From Anthoceros angustus (lineage: Eukaryota > Streptophyta > Anthocerotopsida > Anthocerotales > Anthocerotaceae): a stretch of DNA of 58,677 nucleotides. The stretch lies in contig VJWM01000329.1 in assembly GCA_010909165.1 (NCBI GenBank), positions 1 through 58,677 on the forward strand, read 5' to 3'. The translations under genes were made by a program, and so were the position numbers. Each line of letters starts with the position of its first letter. Position 1 is the first letter of the stretch. Positions 31,337 to 40,900 of the stretch are shown piece after piece. The notes under the pieces were generated by a model. It made no database searches, was not told the origin of the DNA, and saw only the letters and a list, made by a program, of their open reading frames with translations.

Positions 31337-32170
31337 TCAGATAGGGGCAGCTCGCAAGTCCCTTGGCCGAGTATAGGCAGGCTTGACTTGTTCTGCTCGT
31401 CGCCAAGGAGTACCCTCTCTCACAGTCGGACGCGGTCGGTGGGAGAAGAGGGTGTAAATCGTTACAAATGTGGGCGTGCACTGTCCGGTACCACCCCCGT
31501 CCTGTTGTGGCTGGGTGCTGAAACAAACGGTAAGAATCTTCACCGTCTTGCCGTCCTCGGTCTTGCCCTTGGCCACATTTGCCGTCTGGCGAGCCGGCTT
31601 GAGGCTCCCAGCTTTCTTCTTAGGCATTCCCGGTGGCGGGAGTGCCGCCCGGTCTGATTGCCCATGAGCGAGTGCGGGAAGGTCAAGCACCCTTGAGGTG
31701 TTGGCTTGCTTCCCTTGCGCCTTCCGAAAACGGCAGGAGCGCCTTATCGCCTTGGGCTTGGACCCGCTCTGAGGTAAGGCTCTGCTTTCGTGTTGATAGG
31801 CGCTCGATAATCTCCTCCACGTAGAGAAGAGGTGGAGCCGGTGACACCAGGTTGACATCGACATCGGGGTGACAAGATGCTGGTAGGAGGGTGGTAAGCT
31901 CATCAGCAATTGGGCAGCGGCGTCCGTCTCGGTCATGGTCGAGCCGAGAGTTGCCAGCTGTCCTCGTAACTGCCGGAATCTTGAGGTATGTGCCGCCACC
32001 ATGTCGGACTCCTTCATTTTGAGGGCGTTGAACTCCTGTGGCCAGAGGGTCGAGGGGCGTTGACGTTGTAGGTGTTGGAGTAGGAAACAAAAAGGGTCCA
32101 AGATTCAGTTTATATTTGACCTGTGACTCTAGCATGTTCTTCCTATTCATGTGCAAGTTCAATGTAATCC
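31337..32170 (-). pseudogene. Copia element: gag
   Basis: A 254-residue minus frame (31337-32101) contains EFNALKMKESDMVAAHTSRF, GQLATLGSTMTETDAAAQLL and SLPPSYQHLVTP, the copia gag core (UBN2-like family). The basic tail KAQGKQANTS and KKKAGSLKP follow, then a damaged C-terminus. The N-terminal piece NLHMNRKNMLES lies in another frame, up to 32162. Gag would form the virus-like particle. The first part (from 31826) is within the 3.27-kb duplication, so a second gag N-terminus is at 35095-35450. Confidence 0.85.
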
Positions 32171-32199
32171 CTTGTCAGTCCTCTTCTTCATCTACTTGC

Positions 32200-33000
32200 C
32201 ATGAGTCATTGGGCATGTTACTTATTAAAGGCCACCCTCGTGATTTAAGGCCATCTTGGTGTGCACATCAAGGTTGCATCCTCGAAGAACAGACACGAGG
32301 CGCAACGATTGAAACAAACAAGCATCGTGGAAGCAATGCCCGCATGGCAAGAAGACCCTCATTACATGAGAATCACACAGTACAACGCATGAAACTGTAC
32401 GCAAGGGCCCGGCAACGATTAGTGGCTAGGAGCTAGAATCCATTGTGGAATTGAGCCTTTCATCTTCATCATTGCATGTGCGTTTAAAACATCGGGTGGC
32501 TCCTTGGCCGATCGACATCACTGCTCGCTCAAGCTTACGCTTTTCCTATTGGCTGTGAGGCGGCTTCTAATACGTAATGGCGATCGGGCTCTAACGCTGC
32601 TAACACTGCACCTTTGCCTATGGCCCAAAATTAGCTTGCAGTTAGACCTCTAGCAAGACAACAATGTAGAGTCTTTGGAAAGTCATGTGGCGAGAAAACC
32701 TGTTCGTTCCTTGCTTGGTCGCCATCAACTTGTGCACAAATAAGGCTTATACCAGCTTCATGTTACTCAACTTGGATTGCTCCTCCAATGCCTTTGTTGT
32801 CAAACAAGCTTCTTCATTAGATAACATTGCAAGCTCCAATATCAATTGCGATTGAACCTTGAGTACGCACACTCGCCGTCTCCCAATTTGGCAAATCCAC
32901 GGCTCGGAAGCATGAAGGAAAATTAAAACCGGGGCCGGTGCACATCGTGTGATCATGTGACCAAGCTTATAAGCACTCATGGAGGTGACCACCCGGATCA
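32200..33000 (-). pseudogene. Unrecognised minus-strand coding relic (unit 1)
   Basis: In both duplication units the minus strand contains QSQLILELAMLSNEEACLTT then KALEEQSKLSNMKL, a Leu/Glu/Lys-rich helical stretch of about 40 residues (32760-32860). More distal pieces resemble AALIANRKKAEELEQ and DVFKRIHAMMKMKGSIPQW, clearer in unit 2. Protein-like composition in copies that differ by many indels suggests former coding, perhaps part of the copia gag or a captured host fragment. No family was recognised. Confidence 0.4.
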
Positions 33001-33009
33001 TTACCACTA

Positions 33010-33172
33010 GTCACGGGTTATGGTGGCCACGACCACCGGCTTCAATGCCGGTGATCGTGTGGCATGAGTTACCACTAGCTTCAATGCCGCGTTGATGGGG
33101 TGGCATGAATTGGCACCGACCAGCGGCAGGACATAATGGTCGGGGTGGACGTATGCCCAAGCACACAAGCAA
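33010..33172. repeat. Palindromic GGCTTCAATGCC repeats (unit 1)
   Basis: Two to three imperfect units of about 50 bp contain ACCACCGGCTTCAATGCCGG, in which CCGGC and GCCGG can pair around TTCAAT, followed by TGATCGTGTGGCATGA. The flank ends AAGCAA directly before the TIR of the next element. Confidence 0.65.
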
Positions 33173-34136
33173 CCCTACTAGAAAAGGGCTCTGTTCTAGT
33201 CGTTGTTGCAATTTTATGTTACACTTCCAAATTGCAACAAGCTATGTAGGCTTGGTATTAAGTTTGACACTATTCCCTTCTCATTTTGTCACCATCTTAA
33301 CACGAACACTCTCCCTCATCACCTCACCCTCCTAAGTACACCTCTCTCTCACAAGCATTGTTTATGATTTCAAACATATACTATGCAAACTGTTATGTCC
33401 TTTGTTACAATTTCATGTAACACTTTCCATTTTGGAACACTCATTAAGTTAGTTGGCTTGGTGTTAAGTTTGTGATACTCTTCTCCACCTTCTCTCACCA
33501 TCTTAACAACATGCAAGTGGTGCTTGACCTTACACCTCACCATTAAGAGCTTAGCATTAAGTTTGTTGGCTTGGTGTTAAGTTTGTGATTTTCTTCTCCA
33601 CCTTCTCTCACCATCTTAACAACACCTTTGGTCTCTCCTTTCACCTCACACTCCTAGTTAATGCTCAAGATGACACCCATTTTATAATTTTTCCCTCTTT
33701 GTGTTGCAACATGTGTTTCCCCTCACACTACTATTTTATTCTTCCCTCTTGCTTTTCCTACATGATACAAGTAGAACTCTATCTCTCTCCCGTGTTGTCA
33801 TTCTCTTTCCATTTTGCCTCCTTTGCATAGCTATGCATTTATAATCTACCTTCCCTCTTCAATGCACCCTTGTGTCCACATCCGGTTTTGTTTTTAAGCT
33901 CACATACACAATTGAAAACTCTTGTTTTACGATTATGTATAGTAGGATTCTAGATTATTTATATGTCTATCTATATATATGGTTTGCAGCCCACTTGTTG
34001 TGTATATTCCTATATATATATATATATATATAAATACGTATTTATGTGTATATATATGTATTTATACTTGTATATACTTGTAACCTAAACATAATATTAT
34101 TTACCTATGTCTAAGTTCGTGGTGCGAGGCTCACTC

Positions 34137-34430
34137 TGCGTTGGAGGCAAGGAGGAGGAGGGGAGAGGAGGAGGAGGAGAGGAGGAGAGGAGGAAGGAGG
34201 CAAGGAGGAAAAGGGGAGAGGATCGAGGGTAGAGGAGGAGGAGGAGAGGAGGGAGGAGGAGGAGGAGAGGAGGGAGAGGGAAGGAGGAGGAGGGGAGAAA
34301 GACAGGAGGAGATTATAAGGAGGAGGAGGGAAGATGGAAAAGAAGAGGAGCAAGAGGAGGGAGAGGGAAGGAAGAGGAGGGGAGATGGGAAGGAGGAGGA
34401 GGGGAGAGGAAGGAGGAGGAGGCCCATTCC
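34137..34430. repeat. Polypurine GGA tract (unit 1)
   Basis: Some 290 bp are almost purely G and A on the plus strand, in GGAGGAGGGGAGAGG units. The second copy is at 37405-37685. Long open frames on both strands over it (Glu/Arg-rich plus, Pro/Ser/Leu-rich minus) are composition effects. It could form triplex or unusual structures; this was not tested. Confidence 0.9.
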
Positions 34431-34434
34431 CTGT

Positions 34435-34960
34435 GATTTCAAGTAGACACCGTTCCATGTTGTGATTTCCAGTCTCAATTTTTGGTGATGCGTAACGGTG
34501 TGACATGAGGTTGGTGAAGGGATGGTGGCGGGCGTGATCATGCTGGCATAGCGGATCTTGTGCAGAGCATTGCAAGGTCGCCAAGACCTGTTCCAATCAT
34601 GATTTCCTCTCAATTTTCAGGCATTGCGTAACTAGCTAGTGTGATTTGATGTTAGAGAAGGCGATAGTAGCATGGCGGGTGTCTCTGTACATGTACAACT
34701 AAGTAGTTGCAGGTCGGGGCCAAGACCCATTCCATGTCATATTTCCTATCTCAAATTTTCAGGTGATGCGTAACTTATTATGATGTGAAGTTAGGAAGGC
34801 GATGGAAGAATGGCGGGGTCTCATGTACATGTATAGCTGCAAGGTGAGGCCAAGACCCATTCCATGCTTGTGATTTCCTACCTCAAAATTTTATTTGATG
34901 CGTAATGGCGATGATGTGACATTAGAGAAGGCGATGCTAGTAGGGCGGGGTCTTGGGTGA
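34435..34960. repeat. 140-bp subterminal tandem repeats (unit 1)
   Basis: Four direct units share CCATG then GTGATTTCC, a CTCAAATTTT stretch, GATGCGTAAC, TGTGACATTAGAGAAGG and CATGTACATGTA-like and CCAAGACCCATTCC segments. Related units recur at 37700-38225 and near the right end at 44922-45245. Tandem subterminal repeats at both ends are usual in TIR elements of the CACTA/En-Spm kind. Confidence 0.75.
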
Positions 34961-35094
34961 TAGGGAGTAACAAGGCCGGTGCAGTGGGAGGGACGTGTTG
35001 GAGGGCGGATCCGGTCTTTGTAGCACAAAGAAGGCGAGTGTACTATCACGGTATGAGACATGTGTTGAGTGTGACGGTGAAAACAACGCGAGTG

Positions 35095-35480
35095 GAAGAG
35101 GTGGAGCCGGTGACACCGTGTTGACATCGCGATCGATCGGTGACAAGATGTCTAGGAGGGTGGTAAGCTCATCGCAATTGGGCAAGGCCGTCTGGCATGG
35201 TCGAGCCGAGCCACCGCCCTCGTGAATCGGAATCTTGAGGTATGTGATGCCACCGTGTCGGACTCCTTCATTTTGAGGGCGTTGAACTCCCCGCCCGACA
35301 TCAGAGGGTCGACGTTGTTGACGTTGTAGGTGTTGGAGGAAACAAAAAGGGTCCAAGATTCATTTATATTTGACCGTGACTCTAGCATGTTCTTCCTATT
35401 CATGTGCAAGTTCAATGTAATCCAATCGTCTACCCTCTTCTTCATCTACTTGCCACGAGTCATTGGGCATGTTACTTATT
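35095..35480 (-). pseudogene. Copia gag N-terminus (unit 2)
   Basis: The minus strand reads MKKRVDDWITLNLHMNRKN, then GEFNALKMKESDTVASHTSR, the same gag N-terminus as at 31826-32170 and better preserved upstream. Its downstream half is missing because the duplication junction cuts it at 35095. Frames change after SRFR. Confidence 0.85.
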
Positions 35481-36200
35481 AAAGGCCACCCTCGTGATTT
35501 AAGGCCATCTTGGTGCACATCAAGGTTGCATCCTCAGCAAGACAGAAGCAACGATTGAAACAAACAAGCATCGTGGAAGCAATGCCCGCATGGCAAGAAG
35601 ACCCGCTCATTACATGAGAATCACACGTACAAGAAACTGTAAGGCCCGAATGCTTGAGTGGCTAGGAGCTAGAATCCATTGTGGAATTGAGCCTTTCATC
35701 TTCATCATTGCATGTATGCGTTTAAAAACATCGGTCAGCTCCTTGGCCGATCGACATCACTGTTCAAGCTCTTCTGCTTTTTTCCTATTGGCTATGAGGG
35801 CAGCTTCTATGGCTTCTGTAATAGCAGTCTGGGCTCTAACGCGGCTAACACCTGCAGCCTTTGCCTATGGCCCAAAATTAGCTTGCAGGTTAGACCTCTA
35901 GCAAGACAACAATGTAGAGTCTTTGGAAAGTCATGTGGCGAGAAAACCTCGTTCGTTGCTTGGTCGCCATCAACTTGTGCACAAATAAGGCTTAGCCACG
36001 CCAAGCTTCATGTTACTCAACTTGGATTGCTCCTCCAATGCCTTTGTTGTCAAACAAGCTTCTTCATTAGATAACATTGCAAGCTCCAATATCAATTGCG
36101 ATTGAACCTTGGTCTGCACACTCATCGTCTCCCAATTTGGCAAATCCACCGGCTCTGGAAGCATGAAGGAAAATTAAAACCAGGACAGTGCACATCGTGT
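35480..36200 (-). pseudogene. Unrecognised minus-strand coding relic (unit 2)
   Basis: Unit-2 copy of 32200-33000. It shows KVQSQLILELAMLSNEEACL and KPYLCTS in one frame, and TAITEAIEAALIANRKKAEE and ELTDVFKRIHAMMKMKGS in another (35710-35850). The helical, charged composition suggests a coiled coil or all-alpha region. Frameshifts differ from those of unit 1, so comparison of the two copies could recover the ancestral frame. I do not recognise the family. Confidence 0.45.
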
Positions 36201-36234
36201 GATCATGTGACCAAGCTTATAAGCACTCATGGGA

Positions 36235-36430
36235 GGTGACCACCCGGATCATTACCACTAGTCACGGGCTATGAGTGGCCACCTGACCACTGGCTTCAAT
36301 GCCAGTGATCAGGTGGCATGAGTGGGCACCTACCACCAGCTTCAATGCCGGTGATCGTGGCATGAATTGGCACCACCACCGGCTTCTGCACAATGGTCGT
36401 GTGACGACGATGCCCAAGCACACACAGCAA
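36235..36430. repeat. Palindromic GGCTTCAATGCC repeats (unit 2)
   Basis: Three to four about 50-bp units with CACTGGCTTCAATGCCAGTG and similar palindromes, more copies than in unit 1. It ends at the CAA target duplication (36428-36430) of the TIR element. Confidence 0.7.
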
Positions 36431-37404
36431 CCCTACTAGAAAAGGAAGCCTCGTTAAGCCGTTGTTGCAATTTTATGTTACACTTCCAAATTGCAACAAG
36501 CTATGTAGGCTTGGTATTAAGTTTGACACTATTCCCTTCTCATTTTGTCACCATCTTAACACGAACCACTCTCCCTCATCACCTCACCCTCCTAAGTACA
36601 CCTCTCTCTCACAAGCATTGTTTATGATTTCAAACATATACTATGCAAACTCGCTTATGTTAGTCCTTTGTTACAATTTCATGTAACACTTTCCATTTGG
36701 AACACTCATTAAGTTAGTTGGCTTGGTGTTAAGTTTGTGATACTCTTCTCCACCTTCTCTCACCATCTTAACAACATGCAAGTGGTGCTTGACCTTACAC
36801 CTCACCATTAAGAGCTTAGCATTAAGTTTGTTGGCTTGGTGTTAAGTTTGTGATTTTCTTCTCCACCTTCTCTCACCATCTTAACAACACCTTTGGTCTC
36901 TCCTTTCACCTCACACTCCTAGTTAATGCTCAAGATGACACCCATTTTATAATTTTTCCCTCTTTGTGTTGCAACATGTGTTTCCCCTCACACTACTATT
37001 TTATTCTTCCCTCTTGCTTTTCCTACATGATACAAGTAGAACTCTATCTCTCTCCCGTGTTGTCATTCTCTTTCCATTTTGCCTCCTTTGCATAGCTATG
37101 CATTTATAATCTACCTTCCCTCTTCAATGCACCCTTGTGTCCACATCCGGTTTTGTTTTAAGCTCACATACACAATTGAAAACTCTTGTTTTACGATTAT
37201 GTATAGTAGGATTCTAGATTATTTATATGTCTATCTATATATATGGTTTGCAGCCCACTTGTTGTGTATATTCCTATATATATATATATATATATAAATA
37301 CGTATTTATGTGTATATATATGTATTTATACTTGTATATACTTGTAACCTAAACATAATATTATTTACCTATGTCTAAGTTCGTGGTGCGAGGCTCACTC
37401 TGCG

Positions 37405-37685
37405 TTGGAGGCAAGGAGGAGGAGGGGAGAGGAGGAGGAGGAGAGGAGGAGAGGAGGAAGGAGGCAAGGAGGAAAGGGGAGAGGATCGAGGTAGAGGAGG
37501 AGGAGGAGAGGAGGGAGGAGGAGGAGGAGAGGAGGGAGAGGGAAGGAGGAGGAGGGGAGAAAGACAGGAGGAGATTATAAGGAGGAGGAGGGAAGATGGA
37601 AAAGAAGAGGAGCAAGAGGAGGGAGAGGGAAGGAAGAGGAGGGGAGATGGGAAGGAGGAGGAGGGGAGAGGAAGGAGGAGGAGGC
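37405..37685. repeat. Polypurine GGA tract (unit 2)
   Basis: Nearly identical to the unit-1 tract, differing by about two single-base indels. It is the proper left-arm copy within the intact TIR element. Confidence 0.9.
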
Positions 37686-37699
37686 CCATTCCCTGTGAT

Positions 37700-38765
37700 T
37701 TCAAGTAGACACCGTTCCATGTTGTGATTTCCAGTCTCAATTTTTGGTGATGCGTAACGGTGTGACATGAGGTTGGTGAAGGGATGGTGGCGGGCGTGAT
37801 CATGCTGGCATAGCGGATCTTGTGCAGAGCATTGCAAGGTCGCCAAGACCTGTTCCAATCATGATTTCCTCTCAATTTTCAGGCATTGCGTAACTAGCTA
37901 GTGTGATTTGATGTTAGAGAAGGCGATAGTAGCATGGCGGGTGTCTCTGTACATGTACAACTAAGTAGTTGCAGGTCGGGGCCAAGACCCATTCCATGTC
38001 ATATTTCCTATCTCAAATTTTCAGGTGATGCGTAACTTATTATGATGTGAAGTTAGGAAGGCGATGGAAGAATGGCGGGGTCTCATGTACATGTATAGCT
38101 GCAAGGTGAGGCCAAGACCCATTCCATGCTTGTGATTTCCTACCTCAAAATTTTATTTGATGCGTAATGGCGATGATGTGACATTAGAGAAGGCGATGCT
38201 AGTAGGGCGGGGTCTTGGGTGATAGGGAGTAACAAGGCCGGTGCAGTGGGAGGGACGTGTTTGGAGGGCGGATCCGGTCTTTGTAGCACAAAGAAGGCGA
38301 GTGTACTATCACGGTATGAGACATGTGTTGAGTGTGACGGTGAAAACAACGCGAGTGGAAGAGGTGGGTGGTAGAGGAGGATAGGAATGGAGCAACCACA
38401 ATATGGTCGGCGAGGGGCAAAAAGGCGTAACGGACATGAGGCGGTTGTCTAGGGGAGAGAGAAGGAGGGAGGACTTGGGCCAAACAACCCCATGCGCACA
38501 TAGCAAACATGGGTCCATAGCACAAACTCAGAGGCACAAAAGGCACAGTGCTCAAGGACAAACTGTAAACGTGTGGACGTGTACAAAGTATGTACGTTAT
38601 CCTGTGCGATATATTTATATAAAATAGAATATGACCGTATATCACAGAAATTACCATATAGTATATGTGCCATGAACAATACATGTATTTTACGAAGAAT
38701 GTATTTGTACATGTATTTATGTATATGTATATTCATAATGAGTATAGTGGAACTACTACTTGATA
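37700..38765. repeat. Left-arm subterminal repeats and 0.9-kb internal repeat
   Basis: Four 140-bp units (37700-38225), then about 530 bp ending AGTATAGTGGAACTACTA. From about 37868 to 38765 the sequence recurs in direct orientation at 44922-45785, including TATGACCGTATATCAC and CCTCATGTCCGTTACG (minus). The pair brackets the coding interior of the TIR element. Confidence 0.8.
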
Positions 38766-40900
38766 AGCAGCCTGCGGCGGTTGTGCCGAGAAGAGGCGCC
38801 ACACGCGCCCCCTCTCTCCATGCCTTCATACTGCAGTATAAACCGATGCATGGGGTACCCAACTCCATGCTCACTGCGACAGATTCCGCTGCCTTGCTGC
38901 GATGTCCTCATCGGATTGGAAGGAATAGGGCACATGGATGCCCGAGCATTATGGAAGCAAATTCCATTAGTCCTCAATTTTATTATCCCGTCCTCCTCCG
39001 ACATTTAAATCATCGTGCCAAGCACTCGGTATAGGGCCATCCTCTTCACGAGGGTCCATACTGCCCTCGTCCTCATCTCCTTCCAGGTTCATAGTCGAGA
39101 TAGCCCAGCCACGGTCCTTCTAAAGACATCTCCGACGGTGATTGATGATAGAACTTGTAATCACCTCACATAAGCATCGATAAAAATTCCTTGCATTACG
39201 CCCAAGCGTTAGAAGTGCGAAAAGTGTTAAGTGGATGCAATGATGTTCCAAAACTTCAAAATCAATGACTTCCAAAGACATACACTTACAATCCTCGTCA
39301 AGAGCTTCCGAATTTAAGAGAGTTCGTGGCTCGCACTTTTTCTTTATGCAAGCACACTGCTACTCAACACGAACACCGTAATCTTGACCCCCGGCAAAGC
39401 TTCAAACCCATAAGGCTTTGAAGTCACCTGAATATCCGGATCTCCTTCCGCTTCTATCAAAGTTGCCGGACCACATACCGGCTCTCGATTGGCAGCACCA
39501 TTGTGGCCATAAATCCACAATTTCAGCATGGGTGTCCACACCACATTGTCTTCTTGAGCTCTGCGCTCATGTCACAAGCATCCTTCTCCGGAGAATTGTC
39601 TCATCAATGGTTAGTGTGTCCGCAATTGAGCAGTCTCCTCAAAGCGTAAAAGGTGAGGATTAGAATCACGGCGGCTTTTGACTTGGCCATCTCGATTTCC
39701 CTCCGCCCTCGCCGTTGTGCTCACCTTTGCCGACCAGGATCCACGAGAGTTCAGGGCCCGCGCTCGACATCAGGCTCGTTAGCTGTGCTCACGAATTGGA
39801 ACAAGTCGAACTTTGGTGTGCATCCACTCCACGGCTCCTTTGCGTGGGTTGCTCGCCTTCTTCCCTTTTGGTCTCTTCGTTTTGGTTTGTCTACATGCGG
39901 TTTCTTCTTCCGATCCACCAATTCCTTCTTCCGCCCAGCCACTCTGCCAAAGCAAGCGGTTGATTACGGTGACCTTCTCCCTCAATGCAAAAAGGCGTGA
40001 GGATGCGCACCGAAGTCACGGGCAGCGGCGCAATTGACAAAAATCACGAACAAGCGGCGTGGGCGGCGCGGCGTTCGGCTTGCGGAAGTGGGCGCAACTC
40101 AGCTTGGTGAACACGGTGTGGCCGTGATGGGCCTCCATTACGGTAAGGTTGAACGCCTAAAAGGTCGGGGCGGGTTAAAAGCTGCGAGATCGCCGCGTTT
40201 GTGTGTCCATTTTGGAACCCTAATTTCGGCACCGCTTGCTTTGCCATGGTTTCGTTAAGCAGGTGCCCATGTTTTCCACGTGGTGTTACGTACTGCATTA
40301 AATGATTCCGATAGAGCGGCAAGCCATTTATGTCCTTGACAAATGGCGTCGGATCCGACTTGATAGGTAGATCTTCTCCAACGGTGAATGCAAATATTGG
40401 CGCTAAGGCATCCGGCTTGTTCTCCGATGTCTCATACTAATTTGCCCTCCTCCTTGTTTGTTGCTCTGGTTGTGGTGGCTCGTTCGCGTTCGCGAGGCGT
40501 GAACGTCACACCATGCTCCACTCCACCCATACCGATGAGGATACGAGGTAGCTTCAGCGATTGCTGCTCCTTCAATGTAGTTTGTATCCGGGTCGTTGTT
40601 CACCGTGGGTGTCATGCGGATCGGAGTGCGGATGGGAGGAACTTGTCCGCATCGTAATGTCTTGCACTCCAAGCATGCGGCGAAAGGAGCATCCGATCTA
40701 TTTCCCATAAGCGCTTGCAAACTTTGCCAGCGATGAGGCGACCACATTGAAGTGCTCTTTGTTGAAAAGCTCTGTTTCATAATTAATTCGTGCTGTTGGA
40801 TGTTTTCCGACAACCGTCAGGGCATGCGGGTTTGCAATGGTAATCATCGCGATGGCGATGAGCTTCACCTTGTATTAAACATGCTTGCGTCGAGGTCGAA
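38766..40900. other. TIR element interior, unassigned
   Basis: No family was recognised. On the minus strand VVWTPMLKLWIYGHNG with GPATLIEAEGD (39344-39544) and DPDTNYIEGAAIAEATSYPH (about 40530-40590) look protein-like. A Lys/Arg-rich minus segment (39751-39985; KPKRRDQKGRR) could be a nuclear localisation-type stretch. On the plus strand nothing convincing starts before about 40900. It may hold a second, minus-strand gene of the element. Confidence 0.35.

Larger units (their letters stand above)
33173..35094. mobile_element. Duplicated left end of TIR element (unit 1)
   Basis: Starts CCCTACTAGAAAAGGG, preceded by CAA, and repeats 36431-38367: TTGCAAC/GTTACA subterminal motifs, a Thr/Ser-poor AT-rich stretch, a TA microsatellite at about 34012-34032, a polypurine tract and four 140-bp repeats. 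It has no right end of its own, since it is truncated at the duplication junction at 35094. It is a by-product of the tandem duplication and not a separate insertion. Confidence 0.75.
31826..38367. repeat. 3.27-kb direct tandem duplication
   Basis: Unit 1 is 31826-35094 and unit 2 is 35095-38367. The 10-mer GAAGAGGTGG stands at the start of unit 1 (in gag), at the junction (35095-35104), and at the end of unit 2 (38358-38367). Gag-side sequence (GGAGCCGGTGACACC) follows the first two, while GGTGGTAGAGG follows the last, as expected for a duplication arising between two short matching sites. Each unit holds a gag N-terminus, an unrecognised segment, the TIR element's left end, a polypurine tract, and 140-bp repeats. 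Confidence 0.9.

Noticed and set aside
34111-34613. Long Pro/Ser/Leu-rich minus frames (and 37361-37875) that could be called extensin-like proteins
   Set aside because: They are translations of a GGA polypurine tract and are open in several frames on both strands.
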